A DNA stretch of 38,088 nucleotides from Burkholderiaceae bacterium (GCA_023266335.1 JAHFQJ010000018.1:1-38088); one strand, 5' to 3'; numbered from the stretch's first letter, positions 1 to 8,094 are shown. Notes: a model not told the origin generated them from the letters alone. Program-made: numbers and translations.

Positions 1-1
1 A

Positions 2-1507
2 AATGTTGCAGTTAATAGCTCTAATATTTCTGCAGTTAGTTCTAACTTGATTTCAACAGATTCTAACGTTGCATCAGTAAGCTCAGCTTTAGTTACAACA
101 AATTCAAATGTTGCAGTTAACAGCTCTAACATTTCATCTGTAAGTTCATCTTTAACTACAACAGATTCTAACGTTGCATCAGTAAGCTCAGCTTTAGTTA
201 CAACAAATTCAAATGTTGCAGTTAACAGCTCTAACATTTCATCTGTAAGTTCATCTTTAACTACAACAGATTCTAATGTTGCATCAGTAAGTTCAGCTTT
301 AGTTACAACAAACTCAAATGTTGCAGTTAATAGCTCTAACATTTCTGCAGTTAGCTCTAGTTTAACTACAACTAACTCTAACGTTGCGTCGGTAAGTTCA
401 GCTTTAGTTACGACAAACTCGAATGTTGCAGTTAACAGCTCTAACATTTCATCAGTAAGTTCAGCTTTAGTTACAACAAACTCAAATGTTGCAGTTAACA
501 GCTCTAATATTTCTGCAGTTAGTTCTAGCTTAAATACAACTAACTCTAACGTTGCATCAGTAAGTTCGGCTTTAGTTACAACAAATTCAAATGTTGCTAC
601 TAACAGCTCTAGTATTTCTGCAGTTAGTTCAGCTCTAAGTACTACTAATTCTGACCTTTCATCTTTGAGTTCTAGTGTAGCTTCTAATGTGTCAACATTA
701 AGCTCTAGTATTTCTGGTTTAAGTTCTGGTTTATCTGCTACTAACTCAACAGTATCTAATTTAAGTACTACATTAGGTGTAATTAGTGCTGGATTAAATA
801 ACCTTGCGGGTGTAACGCCATCAAATGATGTATTAGCCGGAACAGCTTCAGGTGCTAATAGTTTAGCAGCCGGACAAAGCTCATTAGCAAGCGGAGATAA
901 CAGTACGGCTGTTGGTCAGCAAGCTACAGCAAGCGGTTTAAATACAGTTGCTGTTGGTTATATGGCTAGTGCGACAGGTGAAAAAGGTGTTGCGGTTGGT
1001 GTTGGTGCGAAAGCTGGCGGTAGTGTTGCAGTTGGTTATTACTCAAGTGCTGATTTAGGCGGTAGTGCATTAGGTGATTTTGCTAGTGCAAATGCTTCTA
1101 AATCTGTTGCAATTGGTTATGCTGCTACAGCTAATGCTGCTAATTCTGTTGCAATTGGTTCAAACAGTGTTGCAAACAGACCAAATACAGTTGAATTTGG
1201 TAACCGTACTTTAACTGGCGTTGCTAACGGTGTTCAGTCTACTGATGCAGTTAATAAAGGTCAATTAGATGATGGTATGAAAAATAACCGTCGCGGTATT
1301 GCAACTGCATTAGCTGTTGCTGGTTTACCTCAAGTAGATGCTGGTAAAATTGCTTCTGTTGGAGTATCTATCGGTGGTCATGGCGGAGAAACAGCGTTTG
1401 CACTTGGTGTTAGCACACGTCTGCATGAAAACATTAAATTAAATGTTGGCGGTGCAGTAAGCGGTAACCAAACTGGTTATAACATTGGTGCTGCATTCCA
1501 ATGGTAA
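2..1507 (+). CDS. Trimeric autotransporter adhesin, C-terminal part (5' end outside window)
   Basis: This is the surface-exposed and membrane-anchored end of a YadA/Hia-type adhesin that trimerises and passes its own chain through the outer membrane. The frame is open from base 2. The TTG at 47 is an internal leucine codon, so the true start lies to the left. Bases 2 to about 780 encode a Ser/Asn/Thr/Val-rich stalk built of heptads with V, L or I at one core position and V, T or N at the other. Bases about 850-1200 encode left-handed YadA-head repeats of the SxAxG/TAVG type. Bases about 1222-1275 encode a neck with STDAVNKGQL. The last 75 residues are the anchor, with the signature AVAGLPQ, beta strands and a terminal Trp. 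No downstream gene is coupled to it. Family assignment is firm; the ligand is unknown. Confidence 0.93.
   Translation, partial: NVAVNSSNISAVSSNLISTDSNVASVSSALVTTNSNVAVNSSNISSVSSSLTTTDSNVASVSSALVTTNSNVAVNSSNISSVSSSLTTTDSNVASVSSALVTTNSNVAVNSSNISAVSSSLTTTNSNVASVSSALVTTNSNVAVNSSNISSVSSALVTTNSNVAVNSSNISAVSSSLNTTNSNVASVSSALVTTNSNVATNSSSISAVSSALSTTNSDLSSLSSSVASNVSTLSSSISGLSSGLSATNSTVSNLSTTLGVISAGLNNLAGVTPSNDVLAGTASGANSLAAGQSSLASGDNSTAVGQQATASGLNTVAVGYMASATGEKGVAVGVGAKAGGSVAVGYYSSADLGGSALGDFASANASKSVAIGYAATANAANSVAIGSNSVANRPNTVEFGNRTLTGVANGVQSTDAVNKGQLDDGMKNNRRGIATALAVAGLPQVDAGKIASVGVSIGGHGGETAFALGVSTRLHENIKLNVGGAVSGNQTGYNIGAAFQW
61..640 (+). repeat. 105-bp (35-residue) tandem repeats in the adhesin stalk
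   Basis: Units begin at about 61, 166, 271, 376 and 544. Bases 61-165 and 166-270 are identical. The third and fourth units diverge at scattered positions. The spacing from 376 to 544 is 168 bases, which is 105 plus one extra 63-base (21-residue) sub-unit. Each 35-residue unit is exactly five heptads, so gain or loss of a unit keeps both reading frame and coiled-coil register. The repeat runs leftward out of the window. Confidence 0.9.
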
Positions 1508-1660
1508 TATAACAATATTGCTGTTATGATAAATATGAAGTCAAATGAATATACAAGTATATAAGTTTGGCTTTATCAAAACTAGAAGTTTAGCTAAATA
1601 ATTTGATATTTTTTACTAGGTTGTTTAGCTAATTTTACATTAAATTTAATAAAAAATTAT

Positions 1661-1771
1661 GAGAGTATTAAATATAGATAGCTTTTCTGTAAATTTAAAA
1701 ATTCAAAGCCTTATGTTTATTAGGTTTAGATTTCCAAAATCTTAAAAATAACTATCTAAATGAACACTCTC
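1661..1771. repeat. Short element with about 20-bp imperfect inverted ends
   Basis: This lies in the 292-base gap between the adhesin gene and the next ORF. Bases 1661-1681 and the reverse complement of 1752-1771 share GAGAGT, then TT, then TAGATAG at their inner side. The span is 111 bp, AT-rich and without coding potential. It could be a MITE-like relic or a long transcribed hairpin. The rest of the gap shows only a weak ATAACA/TGTTAT hairpin right after the adhesin stop, without a T-run. Confidence 0.45.
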
Positions 1772-1799
1772 AAAATTATTTTAATTTTAAGAGAAAAAT

Positions 1800-2084
1800 A
1801 TGGCTATTCAAGTGAAAAATAGTGATCACACTAAAGCATGCATTGATTTAGTATGTATAAAATGTGGAGTTCATGTTAGAGAGATAGAGCATTATGTTAT
1901 TGTTAATAATTTTACTTCTAAAAAAGTATCTGTAAATATATGCGATATGGATTTTACTTTAAATGAAGCAGAGGCTATTTCTGTTCATACATCTTGTTTT
2001 CAAGAAGATTACCCAGATATATCTAAGAAATTAAAAGAGTTAGGAGAAATTTTACAGGTAGTGCCACATTTTGCAGATAGTTAA
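1800..2084 (+). CDS. Hypothetical protein, 94 aa, CxxC motif
   Basis: I do not recognise this family. The protein is soluble, with no signal peptide or membrane segment. It has a CIKCG pair near residues 20-23, further Cys at about residues 48 and 66, and several His, so metal binding or a redox role is possible but unproven. The upstream AAGAGA is a weak ribosome site. It sits alone between an inverted-repeat element and the convergent ybeD gene. Codon use is AT-rich like its neighbours. Confidence 0.55.
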   Translation: MAIQVKNSDHTKACIDLVCIKCGVHVREIEHYVIVNNFTSKKVSVNICDMDFTLNEAEAISVHTSCFQEDYPDISKKLKELGEILQVVPHFADS

Positions 2085-2112
2085 AGCTCCTGTATCATAT
2101 AAATTCAGAAAA

Positions 2113-2394
2113 TTAAAGTACAAATTTAACTAAGCTATGACCTGATAATGCTCTGTAAATATTATCCAGCTGCTCTTGATTATAAACAAATACAGTTACA
2201 GTTAATGATATGTAGTGATTTTTACTGGAAGGCTTCATTTCTATACAACCCTCATCAAAAGTAGCGTCTATTTTTTTTATCACATGAGCAATATCTTGAG
2301 CAAAACCATCCTGCATTAAACCAATGATTTTAATTGGAAATTTGCAGGGGAATTGAATTAATGTTGTTTTTTTAATGTCTTTTTTATCATTCAT
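2113..2394 (-). CDS. ybeD: YbeD/DUF493 family protein
   Basis: This is a small cytoplasmic protein of the DUF493 family with an ACT-like ferredoxin fold. In known members the role is poorly defined. The sequence shows the family hallmarks in order: an FPC-FPIKIIG start, then SSKNHYISLTVTV, then LDNIYRALSGHSLVKFVL at the C-terminus. The length of 93 aa is typical (E. coli YbeD is about 87). Its ATG overlaps the TGA stop of orn (ATGA), so the two are probably translationally coupled. Family membership is confident; the function is not. Confidence 0.85.
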   Translation of the reverse strand: MNDKKDIKKTTLIQFPCKFPIKIIGLMQDGFAQDIAHVIKKIDATFDEGCIEMKPSSKNHYISLTVTVFVYNQEQLDNIYRALSGHSLVKFVL

Positions 2395-2977
2395 ATGAAT
2401 TGTGCAGTTTAATAAAATATTTTTTATAATAATTCATTTCTTGGATAGATTCATGAATATCTGCTAATGCAGTATGCAGCTGTTTTTTCTCAAAACCTTT
2501 TATAATCTCCGGACTCCAGCGCTTCGCCAACTCTTTTAAGGTAGAAACATCAACATTTCTATAATGAAAATATGCCTCTAATTTTGGCATATGTTTATAC
2601 ATAAATCTGCGGTCTTGGCAAATACTGTTGCCGCACATTGGACTTTTTTGAGCATATGTATATTTTTTCATAAATTCTAATAATTCTTTTTCTACATCCT
2701 GCTCATTCTGCATGCTGGCTTTTACTCTATCAATCAACCCCGAACGCCCATGAGTAGATTGATTCCACCTGTCCATAGCATCTAAAATATCATCAGATTG
2801 CTTGACTACATAAGATGGGCTTTCTGCAAGTATATTTAAATTAGCATCTGTAATAATAAAAGCAGCCTCTATTATTTTATCTTGATCCGGATTCAAACCC
2901 GTCATTTCCATATCAACCCAAACCAAATTATGCTCGCTTCTTAGGATTTTATTTATAGCTTCTGCTTGATTTATCAT
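2387..2977 (-). CDS. orn: Oligoribonuclease
   Basis: This 3'-to-5' exoribonuclease of the DEDDh family clears 2-5 nt RNA fragments and pGpG at the end of mRNA decay. The sequence has the Exo I motif VDMEMTGL with D22 and E24, the middle block GNSICQDRRFM, and a C-terminal block HTALADIHESIQEM that supplies the catalytic His and Asp. The length of 196 aa is slightly longer than the usual 180. It ends in TGA overlapping ybeD. It is divergent from the M48 protease gene, with a 69-base spacer that holds promoters for both. Confidence 0.96.
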   Translation of the reverse strand: MINQAEAINKILRSEHNLVWVDMEMTGLNPDQDKIIEAAFIITDANLNILAESPSYVVKQSDDILDAMDRWNQSTHGRSGLIDRVKASMQNEQDVEKELLEFMKKYTYAQKSPMCGNSICQDRRFMYKHMPKLEAYFHYRNVDVSTLKELAKRWSPEIIKGFEKKQLHTALADIHESIQEMNYYKKYFIKLHNSYE

Positions 2978-2988
2978 ATGTATTTACT

Positions 2989-3016
2989 TTGTATTTGTAT
3001 AAATAAGGTGTAAAAT
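2989..3016 (+). promoter_or_regulatory. Candidate promoter for the M48 protease-rsgA unit
   Basis: TTGTAT (2989-2994) and TAAAAT (3011-3016) are separated by 16 bases. The predicted start would leave a leader of about 25 bases before the ATG at 3047. In AT-rich DNA such matches arise by chance, so this is tentative. Confidence 0.3.
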
Positions 3017-3021
3017 AGGCA

Positions 3022-3030
3022 ATTATACCA
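3022..3030 (-). promoter_or_regulatory. Extended -10 promoter for orn-ybeD
   Basis: Read on the minus strand the site is TGGTATAAT, a perfect TGn plus TATAAT extended -10. It lies 45 bases upstream of the orn ATG. The -35 region is weak, as expected for an extended -10 promoter. Confidence 0.5.
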
Positions 3031-3046
3031 TATCCAAGTTATTTGT

Positions 3047-4324
3047 ATGTTACCTAGCTATCTTTTTGTTGCTTTTATCTTAATAATTACTAGCTTGCAA
3101 ATATATTTAGCCAACCGGCAAATCAAACATATATTTGTAAACTATTTGAGTGTTCCAGCTGAATTTTCTCAGCATACTAATTTAGCACAGCATCAAAAAA
3201 GCAGTAAATATAATGTTGCAAAACTTAAAATGAATATAGCTGAATACATAACTGAAACTGCAGTGTTAGTGTTTTTTACCTTGCTTGGCGGACTGCAGTT
3301 TATAGATACATATTTAAGCAATAATATTCAAAATGAATATTTATATGCTATATCTTTATTTGCGTGTGTATTTGGAATATCATCGATTATTGGTTTGCCC
3401 TTTGCATATATTAAACAATTTAAAATCGAGCAAAAATTTGGTTTTAATAATATGACAATTGGATTATTTATCTCTGACAGCATTAAACAAATTATCCTTT
3501 CAGCAGTCTTGCTGCTGCCTTTATTAAGCTTGGCGCTGATGTTGTTTAAACAGCACTACGGCTGGCTTTATGTATGGGGAATTTGGATTGGTTTTAATAT
3601 TTTAATGCTGATGATTTATCCTAAATATTTAGCGCCTATATTCAATAAATTTACTCAACTAGATAAAAATAAATATCATGATTTAATTTTAAGAATAAAT
3701 ACCCTATTTAATTCAGCTAATTTTCAATTGACGGATATTTTAGTTATGGACGGCTCTAAACGTTCTAGTCATGGTAATGCTTATTTTACCGGATTTGGTA
3801 AATCTAAAAGAATTGTTTTTTTTGATACATTATTAAATAATATTAATGAAAATCAAACTCTTGCAATTTTAGCACATGAGTTAGGACATCTTGCACATAA
3901 ACATATTTTAAAAAGATTAATCAGCTCATTTGGATTAAGTTTTATTTTTTTCTATGCAATTCATTTGTTATATGATTATTTTCCGTTTTATCAGTTTATG
4001 GGCGCTATACCTCATTTATTCGGGATAACTTCAATTCACAGCAATTATCCGTTATTATTAGTTTTATTATTGTTAATAATGCCGTACATATCTTTTATAT
4101 TTACCCCTATCGCAAGCTTAAGCTCACGTAAACATGAGTTTGAAGCAGATAGATTTGCAGTTAAAAATACAAATGCCCAAGATTTAACTAGTGCATTAAT
4201 AAGTTTGTATAATGATAATGCAAGTATGTTTACCAATGATGATTTATACGCAAAATTTTATTATAGCCATCCGCCGGCGAGTGAAAGAATAAAAGCCATA
4301 AATTTAAGTGCTGTGAACATATAA
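3047..4324 (+). CDS. M48 family (Ste24/CAAX prenyl protease 1-like) membrane metallopeptidase
   Basis: This is an integral-membrane zinc peptidase. Bacterial members resemble eukaryotic Ste24 and probably act in membrane protein quality control; the substrate is unknown. Its N-terminal half holds several hydrophobic segments. The zinc site is HELGH at residues 277-281 (H277, E278, H281), followed by further membrane segments and the third ligand E364 in HEFEADRFA, the usual EFxAD context. The length of 425 aa fits the family. It is followed after 7 bases by rsgA, so the two probably form an operon. This gene pair beside a divergent orn is a common betaproteobacterial arrangement. Confidence 0.93.
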   Translation: MLPSYLFVAFILIITSLQIYLANRQIKHIFVNYLSVPAEFSQHTNLAQHQKSSKYNVAKLKMNIAEYITETAVLVFFTLLGGLQFIDTYLSNNIQNEYLYAISLFACVFGISSIIGLPFAYIKQFKIEQKFGFNNMTIGLFISDSIKQIILSAVLLLPLLSLALMLFKQHYGWLYVWGIWIGFNILMLMIYPKYLAPIFNKFTQLDKNKYHDLILRINTLFNSANFQLTDILVMDGSKRSSHGNAYFTGFGKSKRIVFFDTLLNNINENQTLAILAHELGHLAHKHILKRLISSFGLSFIFFYAIHLLYDYFPFYQFMGAIPHLFGITSIHSNYPLLLVLLLLIMPYISFIFTPIASLSSRKHEFEADRFAVKNTNAQDLTSALISLYNDNASMFTNDDLYAKFYYSHPPASERIKAINLSAVNI

Positions 4325-4331
4325 GGCAGAT

Positions 4332-5318
4332 ATGAATAAAAAAATAGACAAGAATAAAGACACAACAAACAGCAGATATTATGCCTTAGTAGCAGCAAGT
4401 TTTGGTCATAATTATATTTTATATACTCAAGACAACCAATATTTAGAAGCTCGTTTTAAGGGCAAAACCAGCCGTGCTGTAGTAGGAGATATTGTAGAAA
4501 TTGATATTACTGCCTATTCAGGTAATTCAACCGATTTAAACAATGAAAATAATACAAAACCTAAAGCATCTCAAGCGAGTATCATTAATATTCAGCCACG
4601 CAAAAATTTATTATACCGCAGTGATAAAAATAAAAGTAAATCATTTGCAAGTAATTTAGATCATGTTTTATTGGTGGCTGCAACAGAGCCAAGTTTTAAT
4701 CCAATATTAATTGATAGAGCAATAATTGCCTGCGAAGCTGAAAATATTCCATTGACTATTATTTTAAATAAATGTGATATTTTAGATAAATTAGAATATG
4801 CAAGACAGCAGTTAGATATTTATAAAAATCTTGGCTATGAAATTATTGAACTAAGCTCGGTTAATAACCCTAATCAGATTATAGATTTATTCAATAATTA
4901 CAAGCATCTGCATAAAAGCTGTTTATTAATCGGTCAATCAGGCATGGGAAAGTCTAGCCTCATTAACACATATATGCCGGAGATAAAATTAAAAATACAA
5001 AATATCTCAAATAAATTAGACAGTGGCAAACATACAACAACACATACAAAGCTTTATAAATTTTTTGAAGGCGAAAATGATAATAATTTCCGAAATGGTT
5101 ATATTATTGATTCTCCAGGATTTCAATTATTTGGCTTAGAACATCTATCTAATAGCCAAATCGTGCATGGTTTTAAAGAATTTAAACCTTTTTTTGGCAT
5201 GTGCAAATTTCATAACTGCACACACACTCATGAGCCGCAGTGTAAACTCATAGAAGCTGTTCGTGATAAGCAAATTTCAGAAATCCGGCTGAATAACTAT
5301 AAACAAATTATACAATAA
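4332..5318 (+). CDS. rsgA: Ribosome small-subunit GTPase RsgA
   Basis: This circularly permuted GTPase binds the 30S subunit and helps late maturation and RbfA release. The motif order is permuted as expected: NKCD (G4) at 146-149, then the P-loop GQSGMGKSS (G1) at 201-209, then DSPG (G3) at 260-263. An N-terminal OB-like domain precedes them. The zinc knuckle is C291-x4-C296-x-H298-x5-C304, matching the family spacing. The length of 328 aa is normal. GGCAG upstream of the ATG is a plausible ribosome site. A Ser/Asn-rich insertion near residues 57-75 is lineage-specific. Confidence 0.96.
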   Translation: MNKKIDKNKDTTNSRYYALVAASFGHNYILYTQDNQYLEARFKGKTSRAVVGDIVEIDITAYSGNSTDLNNENNTKPKASQASIINIQPRKNLLYRSDKNKSKSFASNLDHVLLVAATEPSFNPILIDRAIIACEAENIPLTIILNKCDILDKLEYARQQLDIYKNLGYEIIELSSVNNPNQIIDLFNNYKHLHKSCLLIGQSGMGKSSLINTYMPEIKLKIQNISNKLDSGKHTTTHTKLYKFFEGENDNNFRNGYIIDSPGFQLFGLEHLSNSQIVHGFKEFKPFFGMCKFHNCTHTHEPQCKLIEAVRDKQISEIRLNNYKQIIQ

Positions 5319-5404
5319 TTTTATATTTGATTTTTTAAACATTGCTTGAATATCTAAATTTATTAGATTAAAATTCAGCTTTAAATTAACTTAAATGAGT
5401 TATT

Positions 5405-5683
5405 ATGGCTAAGGCTACAAAGTATTTAGTGAAAGGAAACGATGGAATGTTTGTTAAGACAAACGGGGGTAAGAAAATCCCTGTTACTACAAAAAATACT
5501 GGGTTATCTTCTTTAGCTTTAAATACAATAATAGCTGCAAACTATACTGGTATGTCAAAGGAAAAACTTTTAGTTCAACAGAAAAAAACTAAAGAACGCG
5601 ACAGTAAACATGTAAAAAGTGGTACATCATCACTTACATCCAAAAGCTCAAGTTTTAAATCAGACAGCGACAGCTCTCCCTAA
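5405..5683 (+). CDS. Hypothetical basic protein, 92 aa
   Basis: I do not recognise it. The N-terminal 55 residues look folded (AKATKYLVKGNDGMFVKTN, then a hydrophobic stretch LSSLALNTIIAANY). The C-terminal 35 residues are Lys/Ser-rich and probably disordered, ending in a Ser/Asp run. There is no signal peptide. It stands alone between rsgA and the convergent YqaE gene. It could be a small nucleic-acid-binding or phage-derived protein, but nothing decides this. Confidence 0.5.
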   Translation: MAKATKYLVKGNDGMFVKTNGGKKIPVTTKNTGLSSLALNTIIAANYTGMSKEKLLVQQKKTKERDSKHVKSGTSSLTSKSSSFKSDSDSSP

Positions 5684-5767
5684 CCATAGTATAGTATAAG
5701 CAATTCTAAACTAAATCTGCTAATTGATAAAATAATATAAAGAACGGGTAAATATAATAAAAAGCTC

Positions 5768-5965
5768 TTAACCAGCAATTTTATCAAGAGACTCTTTTAT
5801 TTTTTGCTCGGTTTTAAATTGACTTATAGAATATACTGACCATAAAGAAGCTGGCACCCACCCGATTAATGTTATTTGTAAAATTAAGCACATAATGCCG
5901 GAAAACGGTCTGCCGATAGTAAAAAAAGCCACCCAAGGTAAAAAAATAGCTAAAAATATTCTCAT
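5768..5965 (-). CDS. YqaE/Pmp3 family small membrane protein
   Basis: This is a 65-aa inner-membrane proteolipid with two transmembrane helices. Pmp3-type relatives affect membrane potential and stress tolerance; the bacterial role is unclear. The family pattern is visible: LAIFLPWVAFFTIGRP in the first helix, then LILQITLIGWVPASLWSVY in the second, followed by a charged tail. Minus-strand GAGGATAAAAATG gives a good ribosome site. It is monocistronic, between a convergent unknown gene and the mscS-type gene. Confidence 0.8.
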   Translation of the reverse strand: MRIFLAIFLPWVAFFTIGRPFSGIMCLILQITLIGWVPASLWSVYSISQFKTEQKIKESLDKIAG

Positions 5966-6055
5966 TTTTATCCTCTATTAGTATAGTTTAGTTAATGATA
6001 TTTTAAGCTTTTTATAAAAATAAATACAATTCTTAAAACATATGTAGTTACAAAT

Positions 6056-6958
6056 TTATTTATAAGACGGAGGCATTCCTATTGAATAATCAAGTTGAGC
6101 TGGTATTAATGGAATATTTATTTTTTCTCGGTCTAAACGGCTTTTTATAGCATGCATTGCTATGTGTTTAGCTTTAGCAAATGTTTTTTCAGAGTTAGGA
6201 TAGTTAATCCAGAAAAATATGGAAAAATTGATTGAATAAGTGCCAAATTCATAGGCAGAAACATCTACTTCTTCAGTTTTCAATACGTAATCCAATTTAC
6301 TGATTTCATCATATAGAAAATTGGTAATTTCTTCTAAATTCTGATTATATGAAATAGGAATTTTAATTTCTATTCTGCGTTTTCCGGTTTTATTATAATT
6401 AATTAAGGGTTTTTCAAAAATATTACGGTTAGGCAGTATGACTGTTTGCCCATCAAATGTATGCATTATAGTATTACGGAAATTAAGTTTCTCAACTCTC
6501 CCGAAATAATCAGTCGTTTTTATAATATCGCCCTCTTTAAACGGCTGCATAAAAATTAAATAAACCCCAGCGATAAAATTTACTGCTAAATCCTGAAATG
6601 CAAAACCTAATACAATACCAACTATCCCTGCACCAGCTAATAAAGAAAATACAGCTTTTTCTAAATTCAGTACCTCAAGACAAACTACAACTCCTATACA
6701 AATTACAATTCCGCTTAAAAGCATAGGAAGTAATTTTTTTAAGGCGTGTGATTGAGTAAATCGGTTCAAAAACTTGTAAGATATTTTACCTGCAATATTT
6801 GATAATATAATAAAAAGCGTAATAATAAACAAAGCAGCAATTATATTAGGAATGCTTATAACAAAAGATTTAACCCAAATATTAAGTTTTTGACTTAGCA
6901 ATGTACAGTATAAAGAAAAATTTTCTATTACTTTATCTGAAGATATATCTAAATTCAT
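6056..6958 (-). CDS. mscS: MscS-type small-conductance mechanosensitive channel
   Basis: This channel opens under membrane tension to release solutes during hypo-osmotic shock. Hydrophobic helices lie at residues about 32-55 and 75-100. The Gly/Ala-rich pore helix follows (LLAGAGIVGIVLGFAFQDL), then FIAGVYLIFMQPFKEGDII. The beta domain is next, with VEKLNFRNTIMHTFDGQ and the LPNRNIFEKPLINY block. The length of 300 aa is close to E. coli MscS (286). It could be a paralogue with altered gating rather than the strict MscS orthologue. Confidence 0.9.
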   Translation of the reverse strand: MNLDISSDKVIENFSLYCTLLSQKLNIWVKSFVISIPNIIAALFIITLFIILSNIAGKISYKFLNRFTQSHALKKLLPMLLSGIVICIGVVVCLEVLNLEKAVFSLLAGAGIVGIVLGFAFQDLAVNFIAGVYLIFMQPFKEGDIIKTTDYFGRVEKLNFRNTIMHTFDGQTVILPNRNIFEKPLINYNKTGKRRIEIKIPISYNQNLEEITNFLYDEISKLDYVLKTEEVDVSAYEFGTYSINFSIFFWINYPNSEKTFAKAKHIAMHAIKSRLDREKINIPLIPAQLDYSIGMPPSYK

Positions 6959-7024
6959 AATTTTGCTTAATATGAGAAATATAACTTATATACTAATGTG
7001 TTTTTATAAATTATGCAAAATTAA

Positions 7025-7121
7025 TATATACTAACCGGATTTCAATTTGCAAACTTCGCTTCGGTATCGTCATAATTTATTTCTGCTACCTTGTCGTAAA
7101 ATGAACGGCAATTAGTATATA
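7025..7121. repeat. 97-bp inverted-repeat element upstream of the Rpn-family gene
   Basis: TATATACTAA at 7025-7034 is matched exactly by its reverse complement at 7112-7121. A third copy of the same 10-mer lies just outside in direct orientation at 6987-6996. The interior is less AT-rich than the flanks. Two 13-base interior blocks (7036-7048 and 7094-7106) recur, on the opposite strand and in the same relative order, at 13124-13148. It looks like a small non-autonomous mobile or regulatory repeat. Confidence 0.6.
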
Positions 7122-7157
7122 ATTACAATATATGTGATTAAAAGATTTACAAAATCT

Positions 7158-8060
7158 ATGAAGATAGCCAATCCAATTTACGATACATTTTTCAAATATA
7201 TGATAGCAAATATAGAAATAGCTAAATATATAATTGAAAATTTACTCAATAAAAAAGTGATGAAACTGCAGCCGATACAGCAGGAAAAAGTAATTCACGG
7301 CATAAAAGAATTAAGTATCATAAGATATGATTATTCATGCACTATTGAGCTGGCAGATGGCACACAAAGAAGCATAATTGTAGAGCTGCAGAAAAGCGAA
7401 AACTATCTTGATATTGGCAGGTTTCGTAATTATCTTGCTAAACATTATAAAGAAGAAAGTGTTCTAATTAATGGCAATACTGATTATTTGCCCATAATAG
7501 CAATTTATTTTTTAGGCTTTAATTTAGAACATAGTAATCCGTTTATTAAAGCTGAATGCAATTTAATTGATTTAAAGACAAATGAACTTATAGCTCATGA
7601 TAAAGATGAGTTTATTCAAAAATTAAGCCATGATATTTATTTAGTGCAGATTAACCGCATTGAAAAAGAAGCACAAGACAAATTAAGCAAAGTGTTTGGC
7701 ATGTTTAATCAGCATTATAAAGTAGAACATAATCATAAATATAAAGATGCAGTTCTGGATATACCAGATGAAAATATAGAAGAGGAAAATAAAAATATTT
7801 TTCTGCATTTACATCACATGCTGGAAAGTTCGGAAGTAATGGATGACTTTGAAGAAGCAATCCGCATGAATAAAATTATTAACAATGAAAATCATCTAAA
7901 ATTTTTGGAAGGAAAACTTAAAGGTAAAGCTGAGGGTAAAGCTGAAGGAGAAAAAACTAAATCTTTAGAAATAGCTAAGGTTATGAAAAAATTAAATTTA
8001 GATGTGCAGATTATCATGCAGGCAACCGGATTAAGTCAGCAAGAAATTGAAGGTTTATAA
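7158..8060 (+). CDS. Rpn family recombination-promoting nuclease / PD-(D/E)XK transposase-family protein
   Basis: Proteins of this family (PDDEXK_2; Rpn in E. coli) cut DNA and promote RecA-independent recombination; many genomes carry several mobile copies. The start is set at the ATG giving MKIANPIYDTFFKYMI, the usual family N-terminus; an in-frame GTG at 7134 would add eight residues. The catalytic core includes an acidic stretch and IIVELQKSENYLDIGRFRNY, with the ExQ signature. The C-terminus has KGKAEGKAEGEK and then ATGLSQQEIEGL, the typical Gly/Glu hinge and tail. It lies directly after the inverted-repeat element and before thrC. Confidence 0.85.
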   Translation: MKIANPIYDTFFKYMIANIEIAKYIIENLLNKKVMKLQPIQQEKVIHGIKELSIIRYDYSCTIELADGTQRSIIVELQKSENYLDIGRFRNYLAKHYKEESVLINGNTDYLPIIAIYFLGFNLEHSNPFIKAECNLIDLKTNELIAHDKDEFIQKLSHDIYLVQINRIEKEAQDKLSKVFGMFNQHYKVEHNHKYKDAVLDIPDENIEEENKNIFLHLHHMLESSEVMDDFEEAIRMNKIINNENHLKFLEGKLKGKAEGKAEGEKTKSLEIAKVMKKLNLDVQIIMQATGLSQQEIEGL

Positions 8061-8094
8061 ATTTATTACAAATAAGTAAAGAAAGTAAAAATAA

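Noticed and set aside
47-49. TTG as the start of the adhesin gene
   Set aside because: The frame is open to the left edge and the residues before it continue the same repeat (NVAVNSSNISAVSSN), so TTG is an internal leucine.
61-640. CRISPR-like repeat array
   Set aside because: The 105-bp units are back-to-back, in frame and encode a heptad protein repeat; there are no unique spacers and no cas genes.
1508-1530. Terminator after the adhesin gene
   Set aside because: The ATAACA/TGTTAT hairpin is only six A/T-rich pairs and is not followed by a T-run.
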